64,000 nt of DNA. It comes from JACPDH01 sp041671505 (GTDB lineage: Bacteria > Acidobacteriota > Thermoanaerobaculia > Gp7-AA8). Shown piece after piece: positions 19,176-27,929 of the stretch. The stretch is taken from NCBI GenBank assembly GCA_041671505.1, contig JBAZBK010000021.1, positions 1 to 64,000 of the forward strand. The letters run 5' to 3'. How positions within the stretch are numbered: position 1 is the first letter of the stretch; every line of letters begins with the position of its first letter. The translations under genes and the position numbers were made by a program. The notes beneath the pieces are model-generated. The model saw nothing but the letters and a program-made list of their open reading frames with translations, did no database searches and had not been told where the DNA came from.

Positions 19176-19448
19176 ATGACGAGGCTGCGCAGAGTGATCG
19201 CGGACGTGGAATCGGTGGCGGCGCATCCCGAAACCTTCGGGAACGGTCGTGCTGCACGCGATCTCGCGCTGGAGCGAAAGCTGATGCGCGCGGCCTCGCG
19301 CCCGCGGACGGCGGCGGCGGCTCCGCTCGCTCTCGCCTTCGGCGCAATCCCTCAGTGGGCGCGCAACGAGCGTGCCACGAGCCCGATGCCGCCCGCGAGG
19401 AGCACGAGCATCACGATCGTGTTGAAGAGGCTCGTCGGACGGAAGTAG
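19176..19448 (+). CDS. Small hypothetical protein, 3' end antisense to the neighbour
   Basis: 90 residues. The start has a near-ideal AAGGAGG seven bases upstream, the best reason to believe it. Residues 1-50 are basic and helical; after that the frame runs antisense to the last 97 bases of the membrane protein gene on the other strand, and the peptide turns low-complexity. Possibly a gene whose true end was lost. Confidence 0.4.
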   Translation: MTRLRRVIADVESVAAHPETFGNGRAARDLALERKLMRAASRPRTAAAAPLALAFGAIPQWARNERATSPMPPARSTSITIVLKRLVGRK

Positions 19449-19738
19449 ATGTCGAGGTGCATGAGGATCCCGGCGAAGATGATCACGGCGCCGGAGAGCG
19501 TCAGCAGCCAGCCGAAGACCGACTTGCCGTTGAAGGCGAGCATGCCGATGCCGACGATGAGCGGCACGAGCGTGAGGCCGAACGCGGGCACGCCCCAGAA
19601 CTGCCAGTAGTTCGTCGTCACCGTCACCTGGTTGGTGAGAAGGTAGGCGCCCGCGACAGCCATCAGCAGGCCAGCGAGAAACTCACCGATTCCACCCTGC
19701 GTTCCGCCGGCTCCCGGTTTGAAGTTCATGTCGTCCAT
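19352..19738 (-). CDS. Small integral membrane protein (LiaF/DUF5668-like membrane region)
   Basis: 128 residues from the ATG at 19738, with GAGGA 5-6 bases upstream. After a Gly-rich cytosolic start (MDDMNFKPGAGGTQGGIGEF) there are four predicted membrane helices: FLAGLLMAVAGAYLL, FGLTLVPLIVGIGMLAF, WLLTLSGAVIIFAGILM and LFNTIVMLVLLAGGIGLVA. The pattern resembles the LiaI/LiaF-type transmembrane region found in many small bacterial membrane proteins, but no diagnostic C-terminal domain follows. Confidence 0.75.
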   Translation of the reverse strand: MDDMNFKPGAGGTQGGIGEFLAGLLMAVAGAYLLTNQVTVTTNYWQFWGVPAFGLTLVPLIVGIGMLAFNGKSVFGWLLTLSGAVIIFAGILMHLDIYFRPTSLFNTIVMLVLLAGGIGLVARSLRAH

Positions 19739-19822
19739 GTCGATCCTCAGGTCGAGATCAAGGTCGCAATCAAGGCACGGCGCTGCGGCGCCGCAACGGC
19801 CGGAGGCCGTTGCCACTACTCA

Positions 19823-20413
19823 TCAATCCAACGCCAAATCGAGCTCTTCAACGAGGCGCTCGATCGATAGCTGACCGAGCTCGTCGTCAGTGGAGCCGGC
19901 GAGCTCGTCGAGCTCAGGCGTGTCGAACCCGCTCGCCTGCAGTGCTCCTGCGATTCGTGAGGCTTCGTCGCGCAGTTCCGACGGCGGATGCGGAAGCGGC
20001 TCGGGCGGCGAGCCGGGCGGCCGGAACAGAGCGCGGTCGAGCGAGCTCTTCCGCGACTTGAGCTTCCCGCGCAGGACGCGGATCGCTGCGACGAGCTCCG
20101 GGTGGAGCGCCGCGGCTTCGCGCAACGACGCGAGCGCCGTTGCGATCGCGGTAAGGCTCGGCGCGAGGCGCGCGGCATCTTCGTCGGTCAGCTCCGACGC
20201 GAAGGTCCGGAGGTCGTTGAAGGTGAAGTCGAGCTCCTTCATCGACCGCGGGTTGAGATCGACCGCGGCCGTCCGGACATTGTTCGCGAACATGTTCCGG
20301 CTCAGCTCGAGCTGCGGGATGAACATGCCGTCGTCGAAGCTGTCGAACGCGGCCGTGATACCGGCGATCGCCCCGTCGAGCTGGGAAAGAATGCCTTCCG
20401 GGATCGTTGCCAT
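19823..20413 (-). CDS. Hypothetical helical cytosolic protein
   Basis: 196 residues from the ATG at 20413, preceded by GGAGG at a good distance. Predicted all-helical: an N-terminal MATIPEGILSQLDGAIAGIT segment, central amphipathic helices, a Pro-rich linker (RPPGSPPEPLPHPPSELRD) and an acidic C-terminus (DELGQLSIERLVEELDLALD). No family recognised. The longer frame upstream is unsupported by any ribosome binding site. Confidence 0.7.
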   Translation of the reverse strand: MATIPEGILSQLDGAIAGITAAFDSFDDGMFIPQLELSRNMFANNVRTAAVDLNPRSMKELDFTFNDLRTFASELTDEDAARLAPSLTAIATALASLREAAALHPELVAAIRVLRGKLKSRKSSLDRALFRPPGSPPEPLPHPPSELRDEASRIAGALQASGFDTPELDELAGSTDDELGQLSIERLVEELDLALD

Positions 20414-20496
20414 ATGGCGCCTCCGTGATCGTTTGAGTCGGGGTCGATCATACACGCGGGACGCTGAGGGGGAGTGGATCAGCGCGCGGGCGGGTC

Positions 20497-20661
20497 TGTC
20501 ATCCCGACGATCCCGCGCAGCGGGTGAGGAGGGATCTCGCAGGCTGGTACGGACGTGCAACGACGCCTCGAACCTCACGCTGACGACTTCAGATGTAACA
20601 GCCTGCGAGGTCCCTCGTCGCTCCCCCGCTTCGCGGGGTCGCTTCTCGGGACGACAAAGCG
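20497..20661. repeat. Long inverted repeat element (GCAGGCT / AGCCTGC family)
   Basis: The left half carries CCCGCGCAGCGGG and GGATCTCGCAGGCT; the right half carries AGCCTGCGAGGTCCC and CCCGCTTCGCGGG and ends in TCGGGACGACA. It fills most of the 20414-20687 gap. Related copies are at 16262-16332 (half) and 30868-30987. Confidence 0.7.
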
Positions 20662-20687
20662 CGCGTTCGGTGTCCGAACCTGCCGCC

Positions 20688-21173
20688 TCACCGCGCGAGC
20701 GCCAGCACGGCTTCGCGCTGCTTCGGGTCTTCCCAGTCGTGCATGCCGACATAGCGCGCGACTTCGTTTCCTTTGGTGTCGAACACGATCGTCGTCGGGA
20801 TCGACTCGATCTGGTACTTCCTGAGCACCGCGCCCTGCGGATCGAGGAACGTGTCCATCGCGATCCCTGACGACCGGAGATGCGCGTCGACCTCCTCGAA
20901 GGTCGGGTCGTTCGCTACCGCGACCCAATGCAACCTCGGCCCCTCGTTCGCCTTCGCGAATTTGACGAACGACGGAAGCTCGTAGACGCACGGGCCGCAC
21001 CAGGTCGCCCAGAAGTGGACGAGAGTGACCTTCCCGGACTCGGGGGCGATCGTCACCCTCGATCCGTCACGCCTGAGCGCCACGCCCGTGCCGGTGGACG
21101 GGCTCTCCTTCCCGGAGCACGAACCGAGTGCGATGAGTGAGACGAGGGCAAGGAGGATGGTCAGTCGGCGCAT
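20688..21173 (-). CDS. TlpA-like thioredoxin-family lipoprotein
   Basis: 161 residues. A lipoprotein signal (MRRLTILLALVSLIALGSCS, lipid Cys19) places it outside the inner membrane. A thioredoxin fold follows with the redox pair WCGPC at 58-62, the cis-Pro motif IPTTIVFD, and the TlpA/ResA-type insertion (DAHLRSSGIAMDTFLDPQG). The family reduces disulfides for cytochrome c maturation or related periplasmic tasks. No cytochrome maturation genes adjoin it, so its partner is unknown. A longer upstream frame includes repeat DNA and was rejected. Confidence 0.88.
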   Translation of the reverse strand: MRRLTILLALVSLIALGSCSGKESPSTGTGVALRRDGSRVTIAPESGKVTLVHFWATWCGPCVYELPSFVKFAKANEGPRLHWVAVANDPTFEEVDAHLRSSGIAMDTFLDPQGAVLRKYQIESIPTTIVFDTKGNEVARYVGMHDWEDPKQREAVLALAR

Positions 21174-21332
21174 GCGGGTCTCCGGAAGCGAAGGTGAAGA
21201 AATCGTACTCCCGATACGAGCGGCGGTCCGTGACGATTGCCATACAACCGGCCAGAGGCCAAAGGTCAAAGCAGGCAGCGAGTCGTGCGCCTGCGCGAGT
21301 AAGTGGACGATTCGCAAACACAGAGTTTGAGA

Positions 21333-21428
21333 CCGTAGGGGCGACGCGGTGCGTCGCCCGTGCGTGCTTTTGCGCTGGAAACGGACGGCGCGCCGCGCCG
21401 CGCGCAGACAGGAGTGTCTGCGCCACAC
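21333..21428. repeat. Hybrid repeat: GTAGGGGCGAC left end, CAGACAGGAGTGTCTG right end
   Basis: The left part (21333-21367) resembles the element at 16398-16468, while the right part (21401-21428) is one hairpin of the family at 12459-12570. It sits 6 bases from the stop codon of the next minus-strand gene. Bases 21252-21290 carry GGCCAGA-type heptamers. Confidence 0.65.
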
Positions 21429-21434
21429 CTGTCC

Positions 21435-22301
21435 TCAGGTCACCGGGAACCTGCATGCGTCGCGGAGCTGGCAGACGTCGCAGTTCTCCTTTCGGCGCTT
21501 TCTGCTGCAGAGCGAGAGCACGCCGAGGCGGCAGATCGCGAAGTCGTAGCGGACGGGGTCGGCGGCGTCGAACGTGGCGAGCACGTCGGTGAGCGCGCGC
21601 GCCGTCTTCCAGTCGGCCGCCTTGCGGCGGTTGAGGCCTAGAAACGTCGAGATGCGATGGACGTGCGTGTCGACCGGCATCACGAGCTGCGACGGAGCGA
21701 CGAAGCTCCACTGGCCGAGGTCGGGCGAGGTGCGGCGGACCATCCAGCGGAGGAAGAGATTCATCCGCTTGCAGGCGCTTCCGTCCCCGGGCGAGGAGAC
21801 GAGGAAGCTGAGCGACCGCGGCGGCTTCGGCCCGGCGTACGCGTGCAGCGCGCTCGCGAAGCGGGTGAGCGAGGGTCCGACGTCGCGGTCGCGAGGATCG
21901 TGGACGCTCGCGAAGAGCGCGCCGATCGAGCCGTGCGCGCGAATCGCTCCGGAGATGCAGGTAAACAGAGTGACGAGATCGCGCGTCTTATGGAAGCGGT
22001 GCGAGAAGCCCCGGAAGCGGACGCGCGCCTCGGCGGGGGTGAACTCCTGCGCGAGAAAGGCGTGGGGCGAAGGGCCCATCGCTTCGAGAAGACCGGAGAC
22101 ATTGCGCACGATGATGTCGGCGCGGCCGTAGGCGAACGCGGCAGCGAGAAGCCCCGCGACCTCTCGGTCGAGTGGATCGTCGAATCTCCGTACGACTTCG
22201 AGCGGATCGGGAGAAATCGTCGAAAGGTCGAACGTAGCCACGAGCTCGTCGAGCCGATCGCGAAGGATCTCGCGACGCCTTACGGGGATACGATGTGCCA
22301 T
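21435..22301 (-). CDS. TIGR02757 family protein (DUF2400, HhH-GPD-like)
   Basis: 288 residues from the ATG at 22301 (MAHRIPVRRREIL); a TTG at 22340 would add 13 residues. The pattern DPLEVVRRFDDPLDREVAGLLAA, FAYGRAD, and NLFLRWMVRR with PVDTHVHRIS fits the TIGR02757 family, which resembles DNA glycosylases of the helix-hairpin-helix class but has no proven activity. The C-terminus holds CSRKRRKENCDVCQLRDAC, with four cysteines spaced as in the [4Fe-4S] loop of endonuclease III/MutY, an interesting retention. Confidence 0.82.
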   Translation of the reverse strand: MAHRIPVRRREILRDRLDELVATFDLSTISPDPLEVVRRFDDPLDREVAGLLAAAFAYGRADIIVRNVSGLLEAMGPSPHAFLAQEFTPAEARVRFRGFSHRFHKTRDLVTLFTCISGAIRAHGSIGALFASVHDPRDRDVGPSLTRFASALHAYAGPKPPRSLSFLVSSPGDGSACKRMNLFLRWMVRRTSPDLGQWSFVAPSQLVMPVDTHVHRISTFLGLNRRKAADWKTARALTDVLATFDAADPVRYDFAICRLGVLSLCSRKRRKENCDVCQLRDACRFPVT

Positions 22302-22396
22302 CGCATGGAGAGAACCGCAAGTCAGGCCGCCGCGTTTCAAGTTTCCGAAGAATCATCGTCGGAGCGGGGAACCGCGATGGAATTCGAGCGTTTTTT

Positions 22397-22472
22397 GGAG
22401 TGCGGCGCCTCCGGCGCCGCTTTGCCTTTGTCGTGAATCGGAATGAACGCGGCGCCACCGGCGCCGCACTCC
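22397..22472. repeat. REPIN-like doublet, GGAGTGCGGCGCC family
   Basis: Outer arms GGAGTGCGGCGCC and GGCGCCGCACTCC enclose two small hairpins, GGCGCC-TCC-GGCGCC and GGCGCC-ACC-GGCGCC. It lies directly upstream of the ribosome binding site of the next gene. A related copy is at 29715-29760. Confidence 0.8.
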
Positions 22473-22486
22473 ATACGGAGAGAAAC

Positions 22487-25400
22487 ATGAAGCGTATCGC
22501 CCTGGCAGCATTGATCGTTCTTCTCTCGATTCTGACTCTGAGTGCTTTCGCCGACGTCCGCGGCGTCGTGATGACGCGCGAGGGCGCGCCAGTCGCGAAG
22601 GCGAAGGTGAGCGTCTATACGTTGCAGACCGGGGCGCAGACGCGTCTGCGCTGGCAGTCGGAGACGCCGCAGCGCGAAGCGGTCGCGACGGTCGAGACGG
22701 CGAGCAGCGGCGCCTTCAGCGTGAAGGTCGACGCGCCGGTCGCGCTGATCCAGGTCGAAGCGGCAGGCTTCGCTCCTTCTGCGCTGCGCGTGAACAAGGA
22801 CGAAGATGTCGGCGCAGTCGCGCTCATCGCCGTAAAGGAGAAGAAAGGTACCGTGCGCGCCGGCTCGACGGCCGTCGCAGGCGCGCGAGTCGTCTGGACC
22901 TCGGGTGGAGGCGCGGAGATCGTTGCGGTGACTGACGCCGACGGGCGCTACAGCGTTCCCGATCCGGAGAAGTGGGCCCAGCGCGTCACCACTGTGCATC
23001 CCGATTACGCGGTCGACTCGGAAGCTGCGCCGCCTGCGCAGACGAAGGTCGCCCTCGACCGGAAGCTCACGAAGGGAGTCGCCATCGAAGGGCGCGCCAT
23101 GGAGGCTGGCGGGAAGACGCCGGTGGCAAAGGCGGAGATCTACGTGGACGGCTGGAAGCTCGGAGCGTCGGGCGACGCCGGCGCGTTTTCGATCGCGCAC
23201 GCGCCGGCGAAGTGGCAGGAGTTGCGCGCGGTGTCGGGTGGGACGAGCGCCGCCGCATCGCCGTCGAAAGGAGCCTTGACGCTGCGCCTGTCAAAGACGC
23301 CGAAGCTGACGGGTGTCGTTCGCGACGCGCAGTCGAAGCTCGCCGTATCGAGTGCGGAGGTCATCGCGATCCCGGCGGAAGGGGACGCGATCGGGCGGGG
23401 CTTCGGACGTGCCGGCGGCACGTCGGCAATCACCGACGCGAAAGGCGCGTTCGCGATCGAGCTCGCGTCGGGCAGCTATACGCTCCAGGTCAACGCGCCC
23501 GGCTACTCGTTCACGAGCGTCGAGGTGACGCTGACCGCGGGGGGAGCGGTCGACCGCTCGCTTCCGGTGACGAAGCAGGCACGCGTTGTCGGGAATGTCA
23601 TCGATGACGACAAGCGGCCGGTTGCCGCGGCGTGGGTGATGCCGACGGCGGAAGCTGGGAGGCCTGGGCGAGGCCCGCGGATGAGGCCCGGGCCGGGGTT
23701 CGGCGCGATGAGCGGCCCCGACGGCAGGTTCGTCATTCGCAGCGTCGACCCTGACGAGGAGACTTCCCTCGAGGCTACGAAGAAAGGGCTCCCCGGCGGC
23801 AAGGCGCCGTCGATGAAGCTCGCGAGCGGCGAGACGAAGAGCGGGGTCGTGATCACGATTCCGCGTGGCATCGAAGTGACCGGCATCGTCACCGATCAGG
23901 CTGGAACCGCGGTCTCCGGCGTGACGGTGACCGCGGCATCACCCGAGCGTGGGGGAGGCGGGCAGTTGATGGTCCGGATGATGCTCGGCGAAAGCGCCGG
24001 GGCCGAGGACGTTCAGACGGGCAGCGACGGACGATTCTCGATGAGGCTCGCGGAAGGGAATTACAACCTCGCGTTCCGCCGCGAGGGATTTGCGCCTTAC
24101 CGCGCGAGCTCGGTAGACGTGAAGCCGGGCATCGCGCCGATCGAAGTGACGCTGCAGCCTGGAGCCGAGATCGCCGGGCGCGTCGTCCGCGCGGGCGGCG
24201 CGGGGATCGACGGAGTCGCCCTTCAGGTGATGATGGGAGGCGGTTCGTCGAGTACCACGACGGGCCCCGATGGCAGCTTCACAATCAAAGACCTGGCCCC
24301 CGGCACGGTGATGCTGATGGTGCGGAAGCCGGACGAGTTCATCCAGATGATGCGTTCCGTCACGGCGCCGGCCGGTGACCTGACGATCGAGATCCCGAAG
24401 GGAGTATCGGTGTCGGGTCGCGTCATCGACAAGGCGAGCGGCAGTCCGGTCACAGAGTTCTCCGCGGGAGTTTCGGGAGAGTCGAGCGGCGGCGGAATGC
24501 GAATCATGATGCAGCCGGTGCTGAAGAACTTCAGAACGGATGATGGAACGTTCCAGCTCGACGGGCTTGCTCCGGGGCCGCTGCAGCTCATCGTATCAGC
24601 GCCGGGCTACGTGCAGCAGCGCGTGCCGGGGCTCGTGCTCGAGGAAGGCAAACCGGTGCGCGATCTCGAGGTCGCGCTGGAGACTGGCACGAAGATCTCG
24701 GGTCGCGTGACCGGGCCTGACGGGAAGGCCCTCGCCTCGGTGAACGTGCGGCAGCAGCGGCAGGGAGGAGCCGGGGGCGGGCCCGGAACGGGAGGCGGCT
24801 TCGCGACGACCGACGCGGAGGGCAATTACCAGCTCGAGGCGATCGAGTCGGGAGAGAAGTCGATCGTCTTCAACAAAGACGGTTACCCGTCGACGACGAA
24901 GACAGTGACCGTCTCGGGCCGCGAGATGAAGCTCGACGTGCAGCTCAGTCGCGGCGCAACCGTCGCCGGGGTGGTGGTGACCGAAGGAGGATCGCCGGTG
25001 CAGGGCGCGACGATCCAGATGGAGTCCGCCACGTCGGGATTTCAGGAGGTGATGTCAGACGCGAACGGCGCCTTCCGCATCGAGGGAGTTTCCGAAGGGC
25101 GAGTGTCGATCGTCGCAGGCAAGAAAGGCTGGGTCGACGCCGAGCTGAACGACGTCGACGTAGCGGCCGCGGCCAACCTGCGGCTGGTGTTAGGCCAGGG
25201 AGGGCGGATCACCGGTCGCGTGACGGGGCTGGGGCCATCGGAGTACTCGCAGGTGCGCGTGAGCGCGACGACGGCATCGGCCGATTCGGGAGCGACTCCC
25301 GACTCGACAGGCGCCTTCACGATCGAGGGAGCTCCCACGGGGACGGTGCGAGTCGTGGCGACGAAGGGCGCAGGATTCGCGGGAAATTTCCAGTCGACGG

Positions 25401-26482
25401 AGGCGAAGACGGTCGAGCTCTCTGCCGGGGGCGAGGCGATGGTCGATCTCGAGTTCCGGAATGATCGCGTCGTCAGCGGCCTCGTGAGGCTCAACCATGC
25501 CGCGCTCGACGGGGCGTCGGTGCGCTTCAATCCGAAGAATCCGACGTTGCAGACGCGCGGAACCGCGACGACCGACGCGTCCGGAAAGTACGAGGTGCGC
25601 GGTCTCGCGGATGGCGAGTACGAGGTCACGGTCTTCGACGCGACGCGGATGAGCGCGCACAACGAGACGCGGCAGGTCAGCGGCTCAGCGTCGGTCGACA
25701 TCGACATCGTCACCGCGTCGCTTCGCGGCCGCGTGACCGACTCCGACTCGGGGAGTGGCGTCGCCGGGGCGCGGATCTCGTTCGAGCCGAAGAGCTCGGG
25801 AAGCACCGGGGCGATCACACGTCGCATCGCGGAGAGCGACGCCGCTGGCAACTTCATCGTCGACAACATCGTGCCGGGAAGCTACTCGACACGCGCGGAG
25901 AAGGAGGGCTACGGGCAGGACGTGCGCGACGTCGCGGTGGGCGAGAGCGGCGCGGACGGAATCGACTTCGCGATCGCGAAGAACGACGGGATCCGGCTGC
26001 GCCTGGTTGATGCGCGGAGCGGCACGGCGCTGGCCGGTTCGGTCCGCGTCACCGACCCCCTCGGCCGCACGGCCTACGAAGGGAGCGTCGCGGCCTCGAG
26101 CGAGGGATCGAAGATTTCGCTCGCACCGGGCACGTACCGGCTCAGCGTCTTCGCCGAGGGTTTCGCGCCGGCGACGGGCAGCGTGACCGCGCCGTCGGCG
26201 GGAACCGCGCTCGGCCTAACGCCGGGCGGGACGATCGACATCGACTTCGACGGAAGCGAGGCGGCGTCGGGACGGCTCCTCGACGCGAACGGTGTCGATT
26301 ACCAGCGCTGGTACTGGATGCGCCAGCCGTCGTTCCGGATCGACCCGGGAATCACGACCCTCCGCAACATCGCGCCGGGCAGCTACTCCGTCGCCCTGCT
26401 CGACGCCTCGGGCAACGTCGCGAAGAGCTGGCCGGTCAGCGTCATCGAGGGAAGGACGACGAAGGTGGGGGTCACGAAGTAG
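22487..26482 (+). CDS. Large secreted protein of tandem carboxypeptidase-regulatory-like (CnaB/transthyretin-type) domains
   Basis: 1331 residues from the ATG at 22487 with GGAGAG upstream. A signal peptide (MKRIALAALIVLLSILTLSA, cut near AFAD) is followed by about twelve copies of a ~80-100-residue beta-sandwich with patterns GRVxDxxGxPVxGAxVxV, TDxxGxFxIxxLxxGxYxLxVxxxGF. These are carboxypeptidase regulatory-like / CnaB-like domains with no enzymatic domain attached. There is no obvious anchor or TonB plug. Similar repeats occur in surface and S-layer-associated proteins of Acidobacteria. A terminator follows at 26600. Confidence 0.88.
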   Translation: MKRIALAALIVLLSILTLSAFADVRGVVMTREGAPVAKAKVSVYTLQTGAQTRLRWQSETPQREAVATVETASSGAFSVKVDAPVALIQVEAAGFAPSALRVNKDEDVGAVALIAVKEKKGTVRAGSTAVAGARVVWTSGGGAEIVAVTDADGRYSVPDPEKWAQRVTTVHPDYAVDSEAAPPAQTKVALDRKLTKGVAIEGRAMEAGGKTPVAKAEIYVDGWKLGASGDAGAFSIAHAPAKWQELRAVSGGTSAAASPSKGALTLRLSKTPKLTGVVRDAQSKLAVSSAEVIAIPAEGDAIGRGFGRAGGTSAITDAKGAFAIELASGSYTLQVNAPGYSFTSVEVTLTAGGAVDRSLPVTKQARVVGNVIDDDKRPVAAAWVMPTAEAGRPGRGPRMRPGPGFGAMSGPDGRFVIRSVDPDEETSLEATKKGLPGGKAPSMKLASGETKSGVVITIPRGIEVTGIVTDQAGTAVSGVTVTAASPERGGGGQLMVRMMLGESAGAEDVQTGSDGRFSMRLAEGNYNLAFRREGFAPYRASSVDVKPGIAPIEVTLQPGAEIAGRVVRAGGAGIDGVALQVMMGGGSSSTTTGPDGSFTIKDLAPGTVMLMVRKPDEFIQMMRSVTAPAGDLTIEIPKGVSVSGRVIDKASGSPVTEFSAGVSGESSGGGMRIMMQPVLKNFRTDDGTFQLDGLAPGPLQLIVSAPGYVQQRVPGLVLEEGKPVRDLEVALETGTKISGRVTGPDGKALASVNVRQQRQGGAGGGPGTGGGFATTDAEGNYQLEAIESGEKSIVFNKDGYPSTTKTVTVSGREMKLDVQLSRGATVAGVVVTEGGSPVQGATIQMESATSGFQEVMSDANGAFRIEGVSEGRVSIVAGKKGWVDAELNDVDVAAAANLRLVLGQGGRITGRVTGLGPSEYSQVRVSATTASADSGATPDSTGAFTIEGAPTGTVRVVATKGAGFAGNFQSTEAKTVELSAGGEAMVDLEFRNDRVVSGLVRLNHAALDGASVRFNPKNPTLQTRGTATTDASGKYEVRGLADGEYEVTVFDATRMSAHNETRQVSGSASVDIDIVTASLRGRVTDSDSGSGVAGARISFEPKSSGSTGAITRRIAESDAAGNFIVDNIVPGSYSTRAEKEGYGQDVRDVAVGESGADGIDFAIAKNDGIRLRLVDARSGTALAGSVRVTDPLGRTAYEGSVAASSEGSKISLAPGTYRLSVFAEGFAPATGSVTAPSAGTALGLTPGGTIDIDFDGSEAASGRLLDANGVDYQRWYWMRQPSFRIDPGITTLRNIAPGSYSVALLDASGNVAKSWPVSVIEGRTTKVGVTK

Positions 26483-26599
26483 GAGCGCGAAACGCGGAAC
26501 CGAGAACGCAGCGTCGGGACGTCGTGAGGCGAATCCGGGACGTGCGCGAGAAAGTGGCGTGCTCGAGACAGCGACCTTGGAGAATTCAACCGGAATGAA

Positions 26600-26630
26600 A
26601 AGAGCCCGCTGACGCGGGCTCTTCGTTTTT
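26600..26630 (+). terminator. Rho-independent terminator
   Basis: AAGAGCCCGC, loop TGAC, GCGGGCTCTT and then CGTTTTT. It lies 118 bases after the stop of the 1331-residue protein gene and could also serve the convergent cytochrome gene. The bases between carry short AACGCGGAACCGAGAACGC repeats with a period near seven. Confidence 0.88.
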
Positions 26631-26667
26631 CGTCTGCGGTTTCTGACTTTCGTTGCGCGTTCCGCGT

Positions 26668-27030
26668 TTACTGCTTGCCTAACGCGATCACGTAGTCGGC
26701 GACCTGGGCGATCTCCTGGTCGGTGAGCGCTCCCTTGAAGCCGCGCATCGGGGTCTGCTGCACGCCCTCGGTGATGTTTTTGATGATCTCCTCGCGCGAG
26801 GAGCCGTGCCCGTACTGCGTGTCGGCGAGATTCGCCCAGGGATAGTTCGCGGCGATCATCGTGTCGCCCTTGCCGACGCGGCCGTGGCAGATCGCGCACT
26901 GCTGGAAGTAGACCGCCTGCCCCGGCAGGTCAAGCGCCGGATTCGAGGCGGCCTGCGGCGCTTCCTTGCTGCAGCCGGCCGCCATCAGCGCGGCGGCTGC
27001 GGCAACGATCAGATTACGAGCCAGTTTCAT
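26668..27030 (-). CDS. Lipoprotein cytochrome c (mono-heme)
   Basis: 120 residues. A lipoprotein signal (lipid Cys20 in LMAAGCSK) is followed by one class I cytochrome c domain with heme motif CAICH (45-49) and a likely axial methionine in QTPMRGF. It is exported and membrane-attached and acts in periplasmic electron transfer. Its start overlaps the end of the coiled-coil gene upstream by 17 bases, so the two are translationally coupled. Confidence 0.92.
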   Translation of the reverse strand: MKLARNLIVAAAAALMAAGCSKEAPQAASNPALDLPGQAVYFQQCAICHGRVGKGDTMIAANYPWANLADTQYGHGSSREEIIKNITEGVQQTPMRGFKGALTDQEIAQVADYVIALGKQ

Positions 27031-27631
27031 CGGGTCCCTCCGTGTGATCCGGTTCCTCCCCGCCAGCCGGCGGATGCGGCTCGTCGTGAGCGCCCTCGTC
27101 GAGCCGGGGAACGAATCCCGTGGTCTTGCGGTATTTGTCGAGCCTCTTGTTGAGGTGGTGGATGTCGTAGGTCAGGCGGAGGACCGTGCGGCGCAGCTTG
27201 TACTTGACCCGGGTGAAGGCGTCGAGGTCGCCGAGCTTGAGCATCGCCATGAAGCTTTCGAGCTCCGAGATCCGCTTGCGCAACTTCTCGAGATCTTTGT
27301 CCTGGATGAGGATGTAGACGTCTTCGCCGTTGATGCTGAGCGGGCTGGTCCCCGACATCTGGTCGTCGAACCAGGTCCAGAGCTGGATGAGATCGACGCG
27401 GACGCCGCGATGTACGAAGCGGGTCTCGAGGAGATCCTGCCGGAAGTATCCGAGGAGCTTCCGGTCGTCGGTCCGGTTGAACTCCTCGTCTGACATGTTC
27501 CGCGCATTCCAGACGCCGTAGCGAAGGATGTCGTTCCGGGTGGCCCGGAACTGTCGGATCACCTCGTCGAGCATACGACCCTTGAGGTCGGCAAAGCTCT
27601 GAGGCGCCGGCGGAGCGGCCGTGTCGGTCAT
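27014..27631 (-). CDS. Hypothetical charged coiled-coil protein coupled to cytochrome c
   Basis: 205 residues from the ATG at 27631 (MTDTAAPPAPQSFADLKGRM). A longer frame upstream covers repeat DNA and gives an Arg/Ser-rich peptide, so it was rejected. Residues ~110-175 form a probable coiled coil (DKDLEKLRKRISELESFMAM, RVKYKLRRTVLRLTYDIHHL). It contains a conserved-looking core (RATRNDILRYGVWNARNM, VRVDLIQLWTWFDDQM) and a His/Pro/Glu-rich tail. No family recognised. The 17-base overlap with the cytochrome gene suggests a shared role. Confidence 0.75.
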   Translation of the reverse strand: MTDTAAPPAPQSFADLKGRMLDEVIRQFRATRNDILRYGVWNARNMSDEEFNRTDDRKLLGYFRQDLLETRFVHRGVRVDLIQLWTWFDDQMSGTSPLSINGEDVYILIQDKDLEKLRKRISELESFMAMLKLGDLDAFTRVKYKLRRTVLRLTYDIHHLNKRLDKYRKTTGFVPRLDEGAHDEPHPPAGGEEPDHTEGPDETGS

Positions 27632-27716
27632 CGGCAGGGAGTATAGAAGGCAGAGCGCGAAAGGCCAAACGGGGGAAGGGGTGAGAGGCCGGGCGCGGGA
27701 GTGGGAGGTTAAGGGC

Positions 27717-27895
27717 AAGCGCAAGGAGATCAACAGCCGGGCTCGGGATCGGGATCGGGCTCGGGATAGGAGGGATCGGCGTGGCAGCGGGATCTCAGGT
27801 GACACCGATTCCTTGAACACGCTTGATCATCGCGGGTCAGCCAGGCTGTGGTTTTCCCGAGTCCGATCCCGATCCCGCGCCCGCGCCCGGCCGTT
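27717..27895. repeat. Hexamer-period tracts (GGGCTC / GGGATC)
   Basis: Gene-free gap 27632-27929. Bases 27717-27775 hold GGGCTCGGGATCGGGATCGG-type six-base units and 27856-27895 the pyrimidine counterpart (TCCGATCCCGATCCCGCGCC), so the two can pair as a long imperfect hairpin. Similar tracts recur at 34057-34262 and 63480-63575. Confidence 0.7.
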
Positions 27896-27929
27896 CGGTC
27901 TCCCTTGGGCAGGCTGTGAGAACGAGGCC

